Below are positions 8,742 through 17,340 of a stretch of DNA of 64,000 nucleotides, piece by piece. Location: positions 1,240,001 through 1,304,000 of the forward strand of contig NZ_CP129613.1 in assembly GCF_030486405.1 (NCBI RefSeq), given 5' to 3'. This DNA comes from Mycolicibacterium sp. HK-90 (GTDB lineage: Bacteria > Actinomycetota > Actinomycetes > Mycobacteriales > Mycobacteriaceae). Numbering within the stretch: the first letter of the stretch is position 1; each line of letters starts with the position of its first letter. The translations under genes and the position numbers were made by a program. The notes beneath the pieces were generated by a model. That model worked only from the letters and a program-made list of their open reading frames with translations, had not been told where the DNA came from and made no database searches.

Positions 8742-10999
8742 GAGCCGAATCCACCCCGAATCCGGTTGGCCTCCCTGCGAATCCGATCGGTTGTCTTTGT
8801 CGGGGACTCCCCGTCGAAGTTCTGCCACAGCGTCTCAATGTTGGTTGCCAACTCGTCGAGACCATCGGGTTGAACGCCGAAACGATCCTCAAGCTTGCGG
8901 ACGAGCTTGGTGGCAACGAGGTGATCGACTGCTTCGGTGATGCTGCCGCCACCATCTCGTACCACCGGCACGAACCGCTCAAGTTGTCGTTCGAGGCGGT
9001 TGCCCCAACCGACACCGAATGGTTCGAACTCACCGCGAAGACCGTCGTTCAAGAACATGCGCACCCGCTCTACCTCATCACGACGGTTGCGTGCCGCTGT
9101 GTCGAAAGCCTTTTCGAGCCCCTGGAACGAAATTGGGTCGGCTGCCCCTTGATGGCGAGCCTGAAAGGTTTCGTGGCGCGAGGGCAATTCCTGGACGTGG
9201 GCTCGGTCGTATGTCTTGTCGGCGAACGCAACAGTGGTTTCGTCGTGGTTGGCGGTTCCGACGAACCACACATTCCGCGGGAGTGGCAGACGCGATCCTA
9301 TGAAACGCTCAGGCAATCCGGGAATCTCACTCGTTAGCAAATCGAGGTAGCCATCCTCGGTGACGGCGTTCTCCAGGAGCGACAACATGGTGCCGAAGTA
9401 CTGCTCGGGGTGGGCGAGGTTCATTTCGTCCAACACGATGACCATGGGCCGATCGGCATTCGCGGGGAGTAGCGCCCGGTAGAGCGTCTTGGTGAACTCG
9501 CTCTCAGCGAAACGCTTCTCGAAGGCGTTGTAGAAGCCGAAGAGGTCATCCTTGTCGCGCCAGCCGGCCTGGACTTCAATGATCTGGGCTGCACCTTCGC
9601 CGCCGTTGAGCGCCCGGAAGAACTCCCGAGGAAGGCTGGTCTTTCCGGTCCCCGAGATGCCTTGCAGAAGGTGCAGCCGGCTGGACGCCAGGCCAGCCAG
9701 AAACAGTCGAACGTCCGACTCCGAGTAGTAGAACTGAGTTCTTTTATCCGTGGCCATGCGGTTGCGGATCTCGTCGACCAGGCCGGCGAGCGATTCGATG
9801 TCGCGCGTCTCAATTGAACTCGCCAACTCGGGATCACGGTCGTAAGCCGAACAAGCGGGGAACGGCTCCTTCGCACTCTCCTTGGCTTGCAGTTCCTCCC
9901 AGTCTGATCTCTGCTGCGCGATGGCCTGCCTCAACGTTTCGCGTTGAGCCAGGAGGGTGTCGCGTTCATCGCGGAGTACCTCTAGCTCACCTACGTGGGT
10001 GAGCTGATAGCGGAGCCGCCGATCGATCTGGTCGTGCTGCCGACGCCAGTGCTCAGCTTCGCTCTGGGCTTCGTAGAGGGCCTTGGCTTTCTCCCGAAGC
10101 TCGGCCACCTCATCGGCAGGTGGCCGTCGCGACAGCTCGTCACGCAGTTCGTTGACCTGCTGGACGAGCCGGTCGTTTCGGCGCTTGGCGCCCTCTGGAT
10201 CTTCGCCATACCGGGCGAGTTCAGTTCGCAGTGTTCGCAACTCCTGCTCACGTTCGCTACCTCGTTGACGCTCCGCATCAAGGAGGTGGTGCTGCTCGTC
10301 GAGCTTCTCGTTGGCATGGGCGACCTGAATTTCGAGGCGGCGCTCGTACCGTTCGTTAAGCACAGCGGCCTTGTTTTGGGCGAATGCCAGCTCGTCTTCC
10401 AACTTGCCTTCGCGATCCTGCAGTGCCGCCTGCTCGCGCCGCAGCACGGACCGTTCGGCTGCCAGTTCCGCCCGTTCGGAATCCAAGCTCTCTTGGGCTG
10501 CGGTTACGATGGCGTTAGCCTGGAGTTGCGCTTCGTCTTGCAGTCGCGTTGCTTCGGCAAGCATCGCATCGCGGCGCTTAGCTGCATCTTCTGTCAGGGC
10601 GCGGAGATCTGATAGGAAGCCAACTTTCGCGGCTGACCGCTGCGCTTCGATTTCCAGTTCCGCCCGCGCGAGGTCAGCTTCGCGCTTGGCCAACTGATCG
10701 AATCGCCCAGTGAGCGCTGACTTATCTGCATCTACTGACGCCCGCTCGTCCTGAAGCGACTTCGTCTCGATCTCAGCCTTCTCGCGAGCCTTCGTCCATC
10801 GGCGCTCCAATTCCTTGACCTTGATCCAGAGGTTCTTGAGCTGGGTTGCGTTGCCGATCTCTGACTCAGGGACATCGATTCGCTCGCAGTCGGAGTCGAC
10901 AGCTTCCGGCACCTCGGCCTTGGCGATCTCCGCCTCCACTTGGGCGATCCTGGTTTGGTCTTGGGCCGCGGCGCGGTCCTTACCCTGCTTGTTTGACAT
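8738..10999 (-). CDS. Coiled-coil McrB-type AAA+ GTPase (CoCoNuT CnuB-like)
   Basis: 753 aa from the ATG at 10999, with GGAAGG 7 nt upstream; a GTG two codons earlier is less likely. Residues about 55-390 are an almost uninterrupted heptad-rich coiled coil (E/R/L/Q/A, few Pro or Gly). The motor follows: Walker A GISGTGKTS (about 447-455), Walker B MVIVLDEMN (about 519-527) and FVGTANHDET (about 579-588) in the place of the McrB MNxxD signature. A long coiled coil fused to an McrB-type GTPase is the defining feature of CoCoNuT systems, a type IV restriction group predicted to act on RNA (recalled from the literature). It starts within the end of the upstream gene and overlaps the next by 4 nt, so the stoichiometry is probably coupled. 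Confidence 0.8.
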   Translation of the reverse strand: MSNKQGKDRAAAQDQTRIAQVEAEIAKAEVPEAVDSDCERIDVPESEIGNATQLKNLWIKVKELERRWTKAREKAEIETKSLQDERASVDADKSALTGRFDQLAKREADLARAELEIEAQRSAAKVGFLSDLRALTEDAAKRRDAMLAEATRLQDEAQLQANAIVTAAQESLDSERAELAAERSVLRREQAALQDREGKLEDELAFAQNKAAVLNERYERRLEIQVAHANEKLDEQHHLLDAERQRGSEREQELRTLRTELARYGEDPEGAKRRNDRLVQQVNELRDELSRRPPADEVAELREKAKALYEAQSEAEHWRRQHDQIDRRLRYQLTHVGELEVLRDERDTLLAQRETLRQAIAQQRSDWEELQAKESAKEPFPACSAYDRDPELASSIETRDIESLAGLVDEIRNRMATDKRTQFYYSESDVRLFLAGLASSRLHLLQGISGTGKTSLPREFFRALNGGEGAAQIIEVQAGWRDKDDLFGFYNAFEKRFAESEFTKTLYRALLPANADRPMVIVLDEMNLAHPEQYFGTMLSLLENAVTEDGYLDLLTSEIPGLPERFIGSRLPLPRNVWFVGTANHDETTVAFADKTYDRAHVQELPSRHETFQARHQGAADPISFQGLEKAFDTAARNRRDEVERVRMFLNDGLRGEFEPFGVGWGNRLERQLERFVPVVRDGGGSITEAVDHLVATKLVRKLEDRFGVQPDGLDELATNIETLWQNFDGESPTKTTDRIRREANRIRGGFGS

Positions 11000-12179
11000 C
11001 GGCACCTTCCGACGCGATCAAAAGGCGATCGCACACATCGACGGTCTTGTGGATGAGTTTCTCCAGCACTGGCGACAAATCGGGTGCGGACACCAGCTGG
11101 GTGAAGTCGGCGGCGGCTTCCACGAGATCGTGTAGGAGTGCAGTATCGGCGTCTGGCTTGGCCAGTAGCAGGCGCAGCACCCTGTGCCCGGCAGTCCCGC
11201 GCTCTGATCGAGCCATGGCTATCGCCGAGTCACGGCTCAGGCCGGCGCGCTCGCCGATGAGTATCGCCGCACCTGTGTCGATGGTTGCGTCAGACCGGAT
11301 TCCATAGAGGTATTGGAACTGGTCGACAGAGCGGCTCAGGCACAGTTCGATACGGCTAAGTAGCGTTGTGGGGCTGAATGTTTGGTACTCGGCTGTGATA
11401 CTGCGCAGCTCCGCAGCGGCCTGGTGCAACGGCAGCTTCTTCTCGGGGTGAGTAGGAGCTTTGGGCACGTCGGCCAGCCACCTTCTGACGGGTTCCTGCT
11501 CTTGACTCAGCCGCCCGAGGAGTTGGGTCAGACTCAAATGAGGCACTCCGCGAGGTGTGGCGATGACGTGCCCGCCTGCGACCTCCATGACCGGGCTCGC
11601 CACCAAGCAGGGTTCACCGGAGCTCACCAGTGCGGTACGACAGTTGGTGTCGGCCGTCGCCCGGCTGAACCGAGCAAGCTCGACGCGCGTTGGATCGGCG
11701 ACGGTGGTTTCGCTGGTGTCCATGAGTAGGCATTCGACTGGGATCGGCCGACCAGCCGTCCCGCGTTTGAACTGGGCACGGTAGCGCGTCTTAATGCGAA
11801 GTTGCAGCGGCGGCACTTCCTTCGCCGGGTGCGGCCACAATTCCCCCGTTGCAAGGTCGCGGTAGATCCACGCCACTCCCGAAGCGCCCGCCTCGATGTG
11901 ACCGCCGTCGGTGATCCGCATGCGAGCTGTGGCGGCTTGTACGAGTAAGTGCCGCACCAGGTCTTCGGGAAGCTGGAGAAGGTCGGCGATTCTCGTCGGC
12001 GACGTTTCGCCAGCCGCGCGAATCCGGAGAACGGCGTCGAGGATGACGTCGTGTTCAATCTCCTTGACCTGTTCCACGACGATGCGCCACCGCACGGCTG
12101 GGGTGAGGACCACATGCCGCGTGGGCGGCAGTTCCGCGAGCGTGTAGCTGAGATGGTCATGCCGTGCGTCGAAACCCAT
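10980..12179 (-). CDS. Unknown protein of the CoCoNuT-like operon (winged-helix-like N-terminus)
   Basis: 399 aa from the ATG at 12179, which has GGAGG 6 nt upstream; it overlaps the helicase gene by 23 nt and the GTPase gene by 20 nt. Residues about 45-95 (HDVILDAVLRIRAAGETSPTRI and DLLQLPEDLVRHLLVQA) look like a winged helix. The next part has alternating hydrophobic residues consistent with beta strands, and the C-terminus is helical. I see no catalytic motif. Its fixed place between a UPF1-like helicase and the GTPase suggests an adaptor or substrate reader for the complex, but this is inferred from context only. Confidence 0.6.
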   Translation of the reverse strand: MGFDARHDHLSYTLAELPPTRHVVLTPAVRWRIVVEQVKEIEHDVILDAVLRIRAAGETSPTRIADLLQLPEDLVRHLLVQAATARMRITDGGHIEAGASGVAWIYRDLATGELWPHPAKEVPPLQLRIKTRYRAQFKRGTAGRPIPVECLLMDTSETTVADPTRVELARFSRATADTNCRTALVSSGEPCLVASPVMEVAGGHVIATPRGVPHLSLTQLLGRLSQEQEPVRRWLADVPKAPTHPEKKLPLHQAAAELRSITAEYQTFSPTTLLSRIELCLSRSVDQFQYLYGIRSDATIDTGAAILIGERAGLSRDSAIAMARSERGTAGHRVLRLLLAKPDADTALLHDLVEAAADFTQLVSAPDLSPVLEKLIHKTVDVCDRLLIASEGADVKQAG

Positions 12180-15100
12180 GAGCACCTCCCGTCAGGTCGT
12201 GGAATGCCGCGAGAGCCGGTACCGCTTCGCGGCCCTCGGGGGACGTCATCTGGGCCGCGTCACCAACCGCGATGAGCAGCTTGCGCTGACGGCTCATCGC
12301 AACGCACAGCCGGTTGGGCAGCACAAGGAACCCAAACCTGTTCCGTTTGCTCGCCTTACTTGAGCGGGTAGTGGAAAGGAAAACAACGTCGAACTCGCGC
12401 CCCTGGAATGCGTCAACCGAACCAATACGGACGCGCGGCAGCCCTTGGCGGGTCTTAAGCCATGGCACAGACGGATTGAGCTCGAAGTCCGTGCCGCTCC
12501 GCAATGCAAGCCCGACGTCGCTCATGGCCTGCCAGATAGCGGCACGCTGGCCTGAATAGAACGTAATGACCCCGAATGTGAGCTCGTCGGAAGCCCGGAG
12601 CCCGGCAGCCAATTCCTCGACGATCACGTCGGCTTCGGGAGGACGGCAGATGCTGGTCCCGGCAGCCCGCTCAGATCCGTGACTGGCGGGTACGTCAATC
12701 CATCCACACACCGATTCGCCGTAGCGTTCCAGGCCGTGAACGAAGGCCGAACTATCCGGGTTTCCGTTGGTCAGATGTTCTCCGAATGGAGCGTAGAACT
12801 GTTGGCTAAGAAAGGAACCCAGGATGGGATGTGTCCTGAACTGCCGGTCCAGTGTGACGACTCGCTTGGTGCCGTCAACTCGCTCACATTCGCGCAGCTT
12901 GACGAACAACCGCTCGAACATAGACCTGTTGAGCACAGTGGAAACCACAGATTGATCGTGCCTGGCAGACAGCTTGGGAACGAGGCTGTCGTCAAGGAGC
13001 TGGGGGAGCTGGCGGTGGTCGCCTACCAGGATGACCCGCTCTCGGGCCATGCTCAGGGGAACCATCAAGTCGAGGGGATTCGCCCGGGCAGCTTCATCGA
13101 CGATCACTGTGTCGAAGGGCACGGTTTGGGCCGCGCGCATTACCCCTGAGACCGATTGCTGGCATGTTGCCGCAAGTGCGCGGGTATGCGCCTTGAGCGA
13201 CTTGGTGATGGCATCAGATTGGTGTTCGACCGCATCCCTGAATCGTTCGACCGCCAGATCGATTGCACTGGTGGATAATTCCACTTCGCGATCGGCAGAC
13301 TGTGAGGCGCGTTCCAGAAGTGCTTCGACGGCCGGCATGGTGGCTACCACACTTGCGCGAGCCCGTGAATTGAGCAGTCCGTCCAGCAGGTTGCGCTTGA
13401 TCACCCCGAGGTTCTCAGCGGCCTGGCAGGCGTCTTGTCCCCTGGCTGCAGCCTCCAGCATGTCGAGCTCGGCTTCTGAGAGCATCTCGCTCACCGGCAG
13501 CGACGCCCAGGCGTTCTGAGCGGACAGCGCACCGTCGTCGGCGTAGGACTCTGGTGTTGACCTAAGTCGTCGCGCGAGTCTTGCTACCTCTGCCTGCGCA
13601 TGTGGAACGGAGCTAGCCCCGAGGGTACGAGCGAGGTTTTTGGCCAGCTTTCGTGCTTCGTGGGCAACTTCGCTACCTACCAGGAGTGGTTGGTCCGCAA
13701 CCCATTCCAGGAGGTCCACGGTACTGTGAACGTCGAATGCCTGCTCTCGATAGGCATTCCTTCGGTCAACGAGAGCTCGCCGAGCGCGTGTTGCCCGGCT
13801 CGACGGGACGTTCTCATAACGCTTTTCGAGCCGCTCTTGGAGGGCATTCGTCCAGGCCAACAAATAGGCGTCGTCCTCAGTCCCGGCGGCACGGCCGAGT
13901 TTGACCGGCGGTAGGTTACCGTCGTCGGCAGCGAGCACGAGGTTCGCAACCGCGTCATGCTGATAGCTGGTTAACAGCACCCGTTTGTCGAGCGCAGGAG
14001 CGTCCTTGTGGAGTTCTGCGAGACGCGCCTGGATTGCCGCGATCACTCGGGTCTTTCCCGTACCCGGTGGTCCCTGGATCAACACAACGTCTCGAGAATT
14101 GATTGCGAGATCTATGGCCTCGACCTGGGCGTCGGTTGGTTCACCACCCAAGATTGCCCGCACGCGGCGCGACAACGGAGCGTGGCGCCGGACCCGGCCG
14201 ACTGGGTCTGGGGGCTGGTCAGCGAGGATGAGGCCCAACTGGCGGGCCGGTGCCGTCTCGCCTCGGGCGATCTGTTCCTGGGCGCTCTCCCGGCGGCTGA
14301 TCCGGATTTTGTCCAATGTGTATGCCCCCGACAACGATCCGCGGTCGGGCAGGGTGCCATCCTCGTAGTTCTTGTCGGGACGCAGCCGCACCGTGCCACC
14401 GCGTGTCATCCATGCGTCTCCAATGACGCCGGTGCGGGCGTTGTCATCGTTGAACGCAACGCCGCTCCCTGCTTCGAGTCCGACGGTTTCCGTACCGATC
14501 CGCGCTCGGAGAGCGTCGGAGCGTTGGTCCTGAACAAGGTCGAATTCGAGCGTGCCGTCGCCGCGGATATGGAAGCGGTCGTAATCCGCCCAACCGATAT
14601 CTCTCGCGGCCTGTCGAGCCATCTCCCGCTCAAGCCCGTTGTATTCCTCCCAGATCGCCAGGTAGGCATTGTCGGCTTCGGCTAGACGTCGGATCTCCTG
14701 CTTATCAGCGAGGCTTAGCCGACCCATTCGAGTGGCGTCGACGATCTTGGTCTCGCCGCGGGCGACGACCAGCCTGTGGTCGACTCGCTGTGGGCGTTGA
14801 GTGATGCGAGAGATGATGAGCCGGTCATCGATCATTCGGATGTCTGCGACGATGCTCGCACCGACGATGCGGAAGGCGTTGTCATTGATGTGTCCACCAC
14901 CCGCGGCAAGCACCGTGAGCGGTTCCCCTTTTGTGAGTGTCAATTCGTGGGTCAGCCAATCGACGACTTGTCCAGATTCATCCTTGCGATCGCGAAAGCG
15001 GTTTACGTCCTCAATGGTGGTCTCGTCGACACCGAGCATCCGTCCGTCCGGCCACCTTTCGGACCCATCGAACGTGAGGACGCGCACGATTATTTGCCGT

Positions 15101-15354
15101 CCGACAGCATCCGCCACTCTGCCGGCAGTCAGCAGCTCGGCGATATATGCTTCGCTGCCAACTGTGAATTCGAGCCATTCGGCGTCGAGGGCGTCCGGGC
15201 GTTCGCATAACACGACCTGTTCGCCAAGGCGAACGGTGACGCCGGTCGGCGACATGCTGAGCCGGACTGACCTTCCTGCCGGAATATCAACCGTACCTAC
15301 CGGTCTCAGGTTCAAGGTCCGCTCAGCAACGCAAGCAATCTGGTTCAGTTTCAT
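12157..15354 (-). CDS. UPF1-like superfamily 1 helicase
   Basis: 1065 aa; ATG overlaps the kinase stop (ATGA). The last ~640 residues carry the SF1B set: motif I GPPGTGKT (about 427-434), motif II VIVDEAARANPLD, motif III GDHRQLPQL, motif IV-like DRQFRTHP, motif V GSVDAFQGREFDVVFLS and motif VI VAMSRQR. DEAA and the Q-rich motif III are typical of UPF1/DNA2-type enzymes, which unwind RNA or DNA 5' to 3'. The ~400-residue N-terminus is not a known nuclease; it contains beta-rich segments that may be a nucleic-acid clamp. A large helical insertion separates motifs Ia and II. In CoCoNuT loci a UPF1-like helicase of this kind accompanies the GTPase (recalled), which fits its place here. Confidence 0.85.
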   Translation of the reverse strand: MKLNQIACVAERTLNLRPVGTVDIPAGRSVRLSMSPTGVTVRLGEQVVLCERPDALDAEWLEFTVGSEAYIAELLTAGRVADAVGRQIIVRVLTFDGSERWPDGRMLGVDETTIEDVNRFRDRKDESGQVVDWLTHELTLTKGEPLTVLAAGGGHINDNAFRIVGASIVADIRMIDDRLIISRITQRPQRVDHRLVVARGETKIVDATRMGRLSLADKQEIRRLAEADNAYLAIWEEYNGLEREMARQAARDIGWADYDRFHIRGDGTLEFDLVQDQRSDALRARIGTETVGLEAGSGVAFNDDNARTGVIGDAWMTRGGTVRLRPDKNYEDGTLPDRGSLSGAYTLDKIRISRRESAQEQIARGETAPARQLGLILADQPPDPVGRVRRHAPLSRRVRAILGGEPTDAQVEAIDLAINSRDVVLIQGPPGTGKTRVIAAIQARLAELHKDAPALDKRVLLTSYQHDAVANLVLAADDGNLPPVKLGRAAGTEDDAYLLAWTNALQERLEKRYENVPSSRATRARRALVDRRNAYREQAFDVHSTVDLLEWVADQPLLVGSEVAHEARKLAKNLARTLGASSVPHAQAEVARLARRLRSTPESYADDGALSAQNAWASLPVSEMLSEAELDMLEAAARGQDACQAAENLGVIKRNLLDGLLNSRARASVVATMPAVEALLERASQSADREVELSTSAIDLAVERFRDAVEHQSDAITKSLKAHTRALAATCQQSVSGVMRAAQTVPFDTVIVDEAARANPLDLMVPLSMARERVILVGDHRQLPQLLDDSLVPKLSARHDQSVVSTVLNRSMFERLFVKLRECERVDGTKRVVTLDRQFRTHPILGSFLSQQFYAPFGEHLTNGNPDSSAFVHGLERYGESVCGWIDVPASHGSERAAGTSICRPPEADVIVEELAAGLRASDELTFGVITFYSGQRAAIWQAMSDVGLALRSGTDFELNPSVPWLKTRQGLPRVRIGSVDAFQGREFDVVFLSTTRSSKASKRNRFGFLVLPNRLCVAMSRQRKLLIAVGDAAQMTSPEGREAVPALAAFHDLTGGAHGFRRTA

Positions 15355-16685
15355 GCCGGCTGCACCGCGCGGATCGCGAGGAATCGGGATGGGCGGTCCG
15401 GTACGTCGAGTCGAAGGCGATAGACCGCGTCGCCGTTCGGCTTTGGAATCTTGGTGATGCTCTTGCCAGAGCCGTCGACTACCCGAGCCTCGTCGTGCGC
15501 GTTGACCTCAAATCCGCCTCGCACGGGTCGCAATGTCAGAACCGGATCGGGTTGGTCGTAACGCCCCCATAGGTGACGGGGCAGCACAGCGGTACCGAGA
15601 TTCTCATTCGCCGCGAACGAGTCGCGCGCCGCCAGTGCCTGCTCTTCGACGGCCGGATAGACCGTGATCAGGGTGGTGGCTTCGGTGGGTGTCCCGCACT
15701 TTGGGCACTTCGCTTGCAATCGGTAGTAGGTCCAACCGCAACCGTCCGGACAGTCGATCACGTTGTCCAATGCGCTGAAGAGCACCTCGCGCCACCGAGC
15801 GGATCCGGGCCGCTTCGTCGGGTCGAGCCGTCCCGCGCTGAACGTCCGCTCGGCGAGTTTGCGCATGCGCCCGCTCAGCACGAGAGGAAAGAGTCCAGCC
15901 GGAAAACTACGCGGTGCAAGATGATTTGAGCGATCCTCCGGACCTGCGACATACGGCAGCTCGCCACGATCCATCAGCTGTTGTGCTGTGTCGCCGTCGT
16001 ATTCATCGGCAGCGACTCCCTCGAGTGGGTGGGCCATCACTAGCATGCGGAACACGTGGATGGCGAGGGTGTATGCATCCGCCAACGTTGACGGCGGGCT
16101 GTCAGGCCGCCGTTCGCGTTCGGGTGCCATGTAGCCGGGGAACCCACGGATATCCCACCTCGGATTTGCCCGCGACGTGAGGTTATCGGTGTCGATCAGC
16201 CACGTTTCGGTCCGAGCGAGGTCGTTGGACACCATGACATTGTTCGGATTGAGATCGACGTACGCGAGCCCGCGCTCGTGGAGGGCAGCGATGGTGCCTG
16301 CCACGTTGGCGGCGATCGCGAGTCGGCGCTTGAGGCCGCCGGTGCTCGCGTACCACGCCGGTTTCGTTTCGCGAGGGCCGAACACTCGTGGAAGGTATGG
16401 CTCCCGAATCGGAGTCATGTCGCTGGCCAAGTGCATGAGGTAGCCACTTCCACCATTTCGTATCAACGTGAGCGGAGCCGCGACAGGGAGCCCGTCGAGA
16501 GGCAGCCGCCGTACTTCAGCAATTCGGTCGAGGTCCTTCGGCCGATCGAGCAGTTTGATGGCGTATTCCGGGTAACCCGCTACGCGATAGACGGCACCTT
16601 GGTTACCTCTTGCGATCTCCGTGTCCAGGGCGAACTCGACTCCCGCGTCATCGGTGACGCGCCGCGGCTCAGAAGGCATCGTCAT
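15351..16685 (-). CDS. Ser/Thr protein kinase with zinc ribbon (TerY-P-type)
   Basis: 444 aa. Kinase landmarks: glycine loop RGNQGAVY (about 26-33), ATP-binding Lys in YAIKLL (about 44), catalytic loop YVDLNPNN (about 142-149, with Asn in place of the usual Lys, as in DLSPNN-type kinases), the DFG equivalent IDTDN (about 164-168) and MAPE (about 186-189). Around residues 310-335 CPDGC and CPKC form a zinc ribbon, and a beta-rich tail follows. It overlaps the vWA gene by 17 nt at its start and the helicase gene by 4 nt at its end. TerY-P modules pair a vWA protein with such a kinase (and often a PP2C phosphatase, which I do not find here). Its substrate may be recognised by the FHA domain protein of the same operon. 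Confidence 0.85.
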   Translation of the reverse strand: MTMPSEPRRVTDDAGVEFALDTEIARGNQGAVYRVAGYPEYAIKLLDRPKDLDRIAEVRRLPLDGLPVAAPLTLIRNGGSGYLMHLASDMTPIREPYLPRVFGPRETKPAWYASTGGLKRRLAIAANVAGTIAALHERGLAYVDLNPNNVMVSNDLARTETWLIDTDNLTSRANPRWDIRGFPGYMAPERERRPDSPPSTLADAYTLAIHVFRMLVMAHPLEGVAADEYDGDTAQQLMDRGELPYVAGPEDRSNHLAPRSFPAGLFPLVLSGRMRKLAERTFSAGRLDPTKRPGSARWREVLFSALDNVIDCPDGCGWTYYRLQAKCPKCGTPTEATTLITVYPAVEEQALAARDSFAANENLGTAVLPRHLWGRYDQPDPVLTLRPVRGGFEVNAHDEARVVDGSGKSITKIPKPNGDAVYRLRLDVPDRPSRFLAIRAVQPA

Positions 16686-17334
16686 CCTGTAGCCGGAGGA
16701 TCGACTGTTGTGAATCGACCTCCGCGGGTACGTCGGGGGCGAAAACCGACCGCGTGGCTTGGGTGATGGTCATCGTCACGAACTGGAGAAACTTCCGAAT
16801 CTCTGTCGCTTCGCTGGCTTCGTGTACCGCACCATTGCTGAACCGGGCGAGTAGCTCGCGGTCTGCGTCTGCCCCAATCGCCAGGGCGAACCGACTTGCC
16901 TTCTGGCCGCGTTTGCTCGCCAACAGCTGATCCAGTTCAGGTTCCCAGCTTGGGTCGGTTGGGATGCCATCCGAAACCAGGGCGACGGTGGGCAGAAAGG
17001 AACGAGATGGGAACTCTTCGATCAGTTCACGGGCAATGCGAAGCGCGGAACCCAATGGTGTTCGTCCGCGGGCCTTGAGCGGCGCATATTCGATGTCGGC
17101 GACGGGAACATCATTTGTGACGCGCTTCGCCGAGTCTCCGCCGAACGTAATGATGCTCAATGTGATGTAGCCGTGGCCGGCATCGACCTCGGTGAGCTCT
17201 TCGATCATCTCGGTCACGCTGTCATTCAGCACATCGATCTTGTCGTCCTCCTGCATGCTGCCGCTCGTGTCGAGCAGCAGGATGACGGGCAGGGTTCGCG
17301 ATGCAACAGGCTCGTAGGCGTCAAGCAAAGACAT
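16669..17334 (-). CDS. TerY-like von Willebrand factor A domain protein
   Basis: 221 aa, almost entirely one vWA domain. The MIDAS metal site is complete: DTSGSM (about 22-27), the Thr in GRTPLGSAL, and the Asp in VSDGIPTD. There is no signal peptide or membrane segment, so it is cytosolic as TerY proteins are. TerY-type vWA proteins act with a kinase and sometimes a phosphatase in stress and phage-defence loci. It sits 6 nt after the FHA gene and overlaps the kinase gene, which fixes it as part of the same module. The acidic C-terminus (DDDAF) is unremarkable. Confidence 0.85.
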   Translation of the reverse strand: MSLLDAYEPVASRTLPVILLLDTSGSMQEDDKIDVLNDSVTEMIEELTEVDAGHGYITLSIITFGGDSAKRVTNDVPVADIEYAPLKARGRTPLGSALRIARELIEEFPSRSFLPTVALVSDGIPTDPSWEPELDQLLASKRGQKASRFALAIGADADRELLARFSNGAVHEASEATEIRKFLQFVTMTITQATRSVFAPDVPAEVDSQQSILRLQDDDAF

Positions 17335-17340
17335 TGGGGG